This document shows, piece by piece, positions 61,384 to 64,000 of a stretch of 64,000 nt of DNA (within the stretch, counting starts at the first letter, position 1; every line of letters starts with the position of its first letter). Source of the stretch: Candidatus Gastranaerophilales bacterium (GTDB lineage: Bacteria > Cyanobacteriota > Vampirovibrionia > Gastranaerophilales > Gastranaerophilaceae); contig CALURU010000008.1 of the NCBI GenBank assembly GCA_944323255.1, positions 1-64,000 on the forward strand. Direction: 5' to 3'. A program made the translations under genes and the position numbers. The notes below the pieces were generated by a model. The model was given only the letters and a program-made list of their open reading frames with translations, made no database searches and had not been told where the DNA came from.

Positions 61384-62142
61384 ATGAATTGGTCAAATTT
61401 AAGGAAATGGGGATTTTTTCTGTTTGCCTTTTTGTTAATAAGTGTACCTGCACATGCTGCAATGTCATTTCCTAATATAAATATAGGGTTACAAACGGCA
61501 AATACTCCGCAGGATTTTACAAACGGGCTGCAAATTTTAATCTGGTTAACAATATTAACGCTGGCACCGAGTATATTAATAATGACAACTTCTTTTGTAA
61601 GGCTTGTTGTAGTTTTGTCATTGACAAGACAGGCTCTTGGAGCCGGTACTTTACCCCCAAATCAGGTTATTACAAGTTTAGCTTTAATATTAACTTTTTT
61701 TATAATGGCGCCAACTTTTAATGAAATTAATGAAAAGGCACTGCAGCCTTATATGCAAAATCAAATTACTCAGCAGGTTGCTTTGGATAGAGGAATTGCG
61801 CCAATTAGAAACTTTATGTTTAAGCAAACACATGAAAAGGAGTTAGCTTTGTTTGTAAGAATGGCAAAAATAGAAAAACCGAAAAATAAAGATGATGTGC
61901 CTACATATGTGCTGCTTCCTGCTTTTATTTTAAGTGAATTGAAAACGGCATTTACTATAGGGTTTGTTGTGTATTTGCCGTTTTTGGTAATAGATATTGT
62001 AGTTTCATCCGTTTTGGTGTCAATGGGTATGATGTTTTTGCCTCCGACTATGATTGCTTTACCTTTCAAGTTGATAATGTTTGTTATGGTTGATGGTTGG
62101 TATCTGGTTGTTAAGTCGTTGGTGGAAAGCTTTGTTAAGTGA
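61384..62142 (+). CDS. fliP: Flagellar export gate protein FliP
   Basis: 252 residues. N-terminal signal sequence (about 1-25, ending AHA) as in other FliP, four membrane helices, and the family blocks LTLAPSILIMTTSFVRLVVVL, LGAGTLPPNQVI, PAFILSELKTAF and DIVVSSVLVSMGMMFLPP. FliP forms the pentameric core of the flagellar type III export gate. AAAGGA serves as ribosome site. It heads fliP-fliQ-fliR. Confidence 0.96.
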   Translation: MNWSNLRKWGFFLFAFLLISVPAHAAMSFPNINIGLQTANTPQDFTNGLQILIWLTILTLAPSILIMTTSFVRLVVVLSLTRQALGAGTLPPNQVITSLALILTFFIMAPTFNEINEKALQPYMQNQITQQVALDRGIAPIRNFMFKQTHEKELALFVRMAKIEKPKNKDDVPTYVLLPAFILSELKTAFTIGFVVYLPFLVIDIVVSSVLVSMGMMFLPPTMIALPFKLIMFVMVDGWYLVVKSLVESFVK

Positions 62143-62155
62143 GGTTTGAGATATT

Positions 62156-62431
62156 ATGAATCAGGATGTAGTTATAACGCTTTTACAAAAAATGTTTATA
62201 TTAACCTTGGAAATATCTGTTCCAATTTTGTTAGTTGGTGTAGTACTTGGTTTGCTTGTCAGTATTTTTCAAACAGTTACTCAAATACAGGAATCAACTC
62301 TAACCTTTGTGCCGAAAATTGTTGGTTGTGTATTGTTGTTGATTTTTTTAATGCCATGGATCTTCAGCATATTTATAACTACTGTTAATGAATTTATGGA
62401 TATGATACCACAGTTAATCGGCGGAGTATAA
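62156..62431 (+). CDS. fliQ: Flagellar export gate protein FliQ
   Basis: 91 residues, two membrane helices: VPILLVGVVLGLLVSIFQTVTQIQE and a second from about residue 52. Normal length. FliQ packs around FliP/FliR in the export gate. It begins 13 bases after fliP and its stop codon overlaps the fliR ATG. Confidence 0.95.
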   Translation: MNQDVVITLLQKMFILTLEISVPILLVGVVLGLLVSIFQTVTQIQESTLTFVPKIVGCVLLLIFLMPWIFSIFITTVNEFMDMIPQLIGGV

Positions 62432-63210
62432 TGTTCAACCTTGATGTATTATTTTCAACTGCTAATATAATTTTATTTATGGCAATTTTTACAAGGTTGT
62501 CAGGTTTGTTCATGTCAGCGCCGATATTTTCAACGTACCCTATTCCTATGCAGGTTAAAATCTGGCTTGCTGCAACAATTGCGTTTATTCTGTTTCCAAT
62601 TGTTCAGTATAATACGGCATTTACAGCTCCTAATTCAGTGCCGGCACTTACAATAATATTATTAAAAGAATTTTTTGTCGGATTTGCTATGGGGTATTGT
62701 GCAAATATCATATTTGTTGGAATTGAACTCGGGGTTAATATGTTTGCAATTCAGATGGGATTATCTGCGGATCAGGCTTTAAATCCGACCTCAGGCGGAC
62801 AGTCACCGGTCATAACGCAGGCTTATACGTATCTTGCAACAATGTTATTTATCGCCTTAGGTGCGCATCAATGGCTTTTTTCTGCAATTTATAACAGCTT
62901 TAAAACATTACCTGTTGGTTATACTTTTATATTTTCGCCAGAACTTGTCGGACATATAGTGAGCATTTCTGCGCAAATGTTTAGTATCGGCTTGAGTATT
63001 TCTTTGCCAATATTTGGTATTTTGTTTATAACAGATGTTCTGCTGGGGTTTACTTCTAAAATGATGCCTCAAATGAACATTTTTATGGTCTCTTTGCCTT
63101 TAAAAATTTATTTAGGTTTGCTGCTTTCTTTAATTTTTATGCGCCCGACGGCAGAATATATTACTGTATTGATTGAACGTTTTATGGAGCACATAGCTTT
63201 CTTATTTTAA
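62431..63210 (+). CDS. fliR: Flagellar export gate protein FliR
   Basis: 259 residues with about six membrane helices. Signature regions are FTRLSGLFMSAPIFS, ELGVNMFAIQMGLSADQALNPTSGGQSP and the C-terminal LTSKMMPQMNIFMVSLPLKI-like segment (here GFTSKMMPQMNIFMVSLPLK). It completes the FliP5Q4R1 export core. flhB and flhA, which often follow, are not next; the neighbour is an unrelated membrane protein on the other strand (4-base overlap). Confidence 0.95.
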   Translation: MFNLDVLFSTANIILFMAIFTRLSGLFMSAPIFSTYPIPMQVKIWLAATIAFILFPIVQYNTAFTAPNSVPALTIILLKEFFVGFAMGYCANIIFVGIELGVNMFAIQMGLSADQALNPTSGGQSPVITQAYTYLATMLFIALGAHQWLFSAIYNSFKTLPVGYTFIFSPELVGHIVSISAQMFSIGLSISLPIFGILFITDVLLGFTSKMMPQMNIFMVSLPLKIYLGLLLSLIFMRPTAEYITVLIERFMEHIAFLF

Positions 63211-64000
63211 GAATAAATAATCAGATATGCTGCATATGTCAAGTTTGCAATTAAAACAGTTAGTATTATTGCTTTAATTGTTAATACATGTTTATCAGGT
63301 AATGAAAAGCCGGTAATAGTTTGTAGTACAGGTGCAAGTACTAAATATAGCGGAATAAAATATCTGCCTTGAACTCCAATTATAATATCGTTTTCCAGCG
63401 GTGAAAATGTCAAGAAATAGAGCAATATAGTTAAAATTACAAACAGTATTGATACAGAGCAGATGGTTGCAATATTAAATAAATTTATTTTATTCTTTCC
63501 TAATGAAAGTGAACAAAGGTATGCAATAAATAGTGATATTACAGCAATCGGTTTAGGTTCTATTTCCAGCCAGCCAAGACGGAAAATACTTGATTGAACA
63601 TAAAAAGTGGTTTTATGAACAAGTGTGTTTATAATTAATTTAACAACGTACATTGGATATTGCAGCATTAGAGCTTTTCTTGCTGCATAATCTATGTTGT
63701 TGGCAATCAGTATGAAAGAGTTTGAACTGATAAATGCTTGTAACAGTATGACAGGCAGGATTATAAGAATAAAAAGAACGTATTTGTTTCGTTTTATTTT
63801 AGATTTTGGAATTAGTAGAAACAGGAATATAAGTAAAAATAGTCCTTTCATAAGAGTTGTGATAAATGACAGGAAAATTAATAAATTTAGTTGTTTTTTA
63901 GAGATTCTTGATTTTCCGTATGCGAGTTTAAAAATAAATGCAATGTATAAAAATGCAAATGATAAATTTATGCAATCAGCAGAAAGCGACATTCCTTCAT
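63207..64000 (-). CDS. DUF2142-type polytopic membrane protein, partial
   Basis: At least 264 residues; the reading frame stays open to the right window edge, so the N-terminal part is missing. About seven hydrophobic segments are seen, with a motif (MSLSADCINLSFAFLYI) and the C-terminal GVQGRYFIPLYLVLAPV that match DUF2142 membrane proteins associated with cell-surface glycan loci. These resemble GT-C glycosyltransferases in topology; function is unproven. Confidence 0.7.
   Translation of the reverse strand, partial: EGMSLSADCINLSFAFLYIAFIFKLAYGKSRISKKQLNLLIFLSFITTLMKGLFLLIFLFLLIPKSKIKRNKYVLFILIILPVILLQAFISSNSFILIANNIDYAARKALMLQYPMYVVKLIINTLVHKTTFYVQSSIFRLGWLEIEPKPIAVISLFIAYLCSLSLGKNKINLFNIATICSVSILFVILTILLYFLTFSPLENDIIIGVQGRYFIPLYLVLAPVLQTITGFSLPDKHVLTIKAIILTVLIANLTYAAYLIIYS

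Overview
The window looks like a low-GC, diderm, anaerobic bacterium. Signs of a diderm are lpxD, lpxC, fabZ and an hldE-type heptose nucleotidyltransferase. fliP, fliQ and fliR indicate a flagellar export gate, and a biotin-dependent sodium-pumping decarboxylase points to anaerobic energy metabolism. These genes plus several lineage-type hypothetical proteins resemble gut Gastranaerophilales (Melainabacteria/Vampirovibrionia). That placement is inference from gene content; no rRNA or marker tree is available.

Layout. 1-2119: membrane protein DUF475 and the CCA-adding enzyme. 2156-9394: a surface-glycan block of seven glycosyltransferases plus one GT-C-like membrane protein, in mixed orientation. 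9444-12092: SPFH protein, metallo-hydrolase, GNAT and small proteins. 12167-16136: operon birA-oadG-oadA-oadB on the minus strand. 16222-20886: three lineage-type hypothetical proteins and a membrane glycosyltransferase. 21047-21120: tRNA-Ile(GAT).

About 21.2-37.85 kb is an accessory island next to the tRNA gene. It holds three copies of an unusual repeat with helically phased TTGCACT/AGTGCAA boxes, a toxin-antitoxin pair, transposase remnants, a lipase-like protein, a decayed Mu-like element, a pair of truncated genes joined together, an AT-rich cluster for a polyol-phosphate (teichoic-acid-like) surface polymer, a gene cut by the repeat, and an orphan toprim primase. From about 37.84 kb ordinary chromosome resumes: larE, trxA, a DEDDh exonuclease, rlmD, a lipoate ligase, dgt, mgtC-like, TPR, ABC ATPase, AI-2E, radical SAM, ispF, the lipid A block fabZ-lpxC-lpxD-hldE, and asd/dapB.

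57-63.2 kb is a flagellum-linked region: a 1001-residue coiled-coil/GLUG-repeat protein and, slightly downstream, fliP-fliQ-fliR. The 1001-residue gene and the distant 222-residue gene at 42700 each have an excellent sigma-28-type promoter (TAAAGTT(T/A), 11 bases, GCCG(A/T)TAT). Neither protein has a signal peptide, so both are candidates for late flagellar-regulon proteins, possibly exported through the flagellar gate.

Two styles of gene start coexist. Many genes have a strong AAGGAG-type ribosome site. About ten others have a -10 box ending 6-7 bases before the start codon and no ribosome site, which predicts leaderless mRNAs. A candidate small RNA near 56750-56815 carries sequences complementary to the consensus ribosome site.
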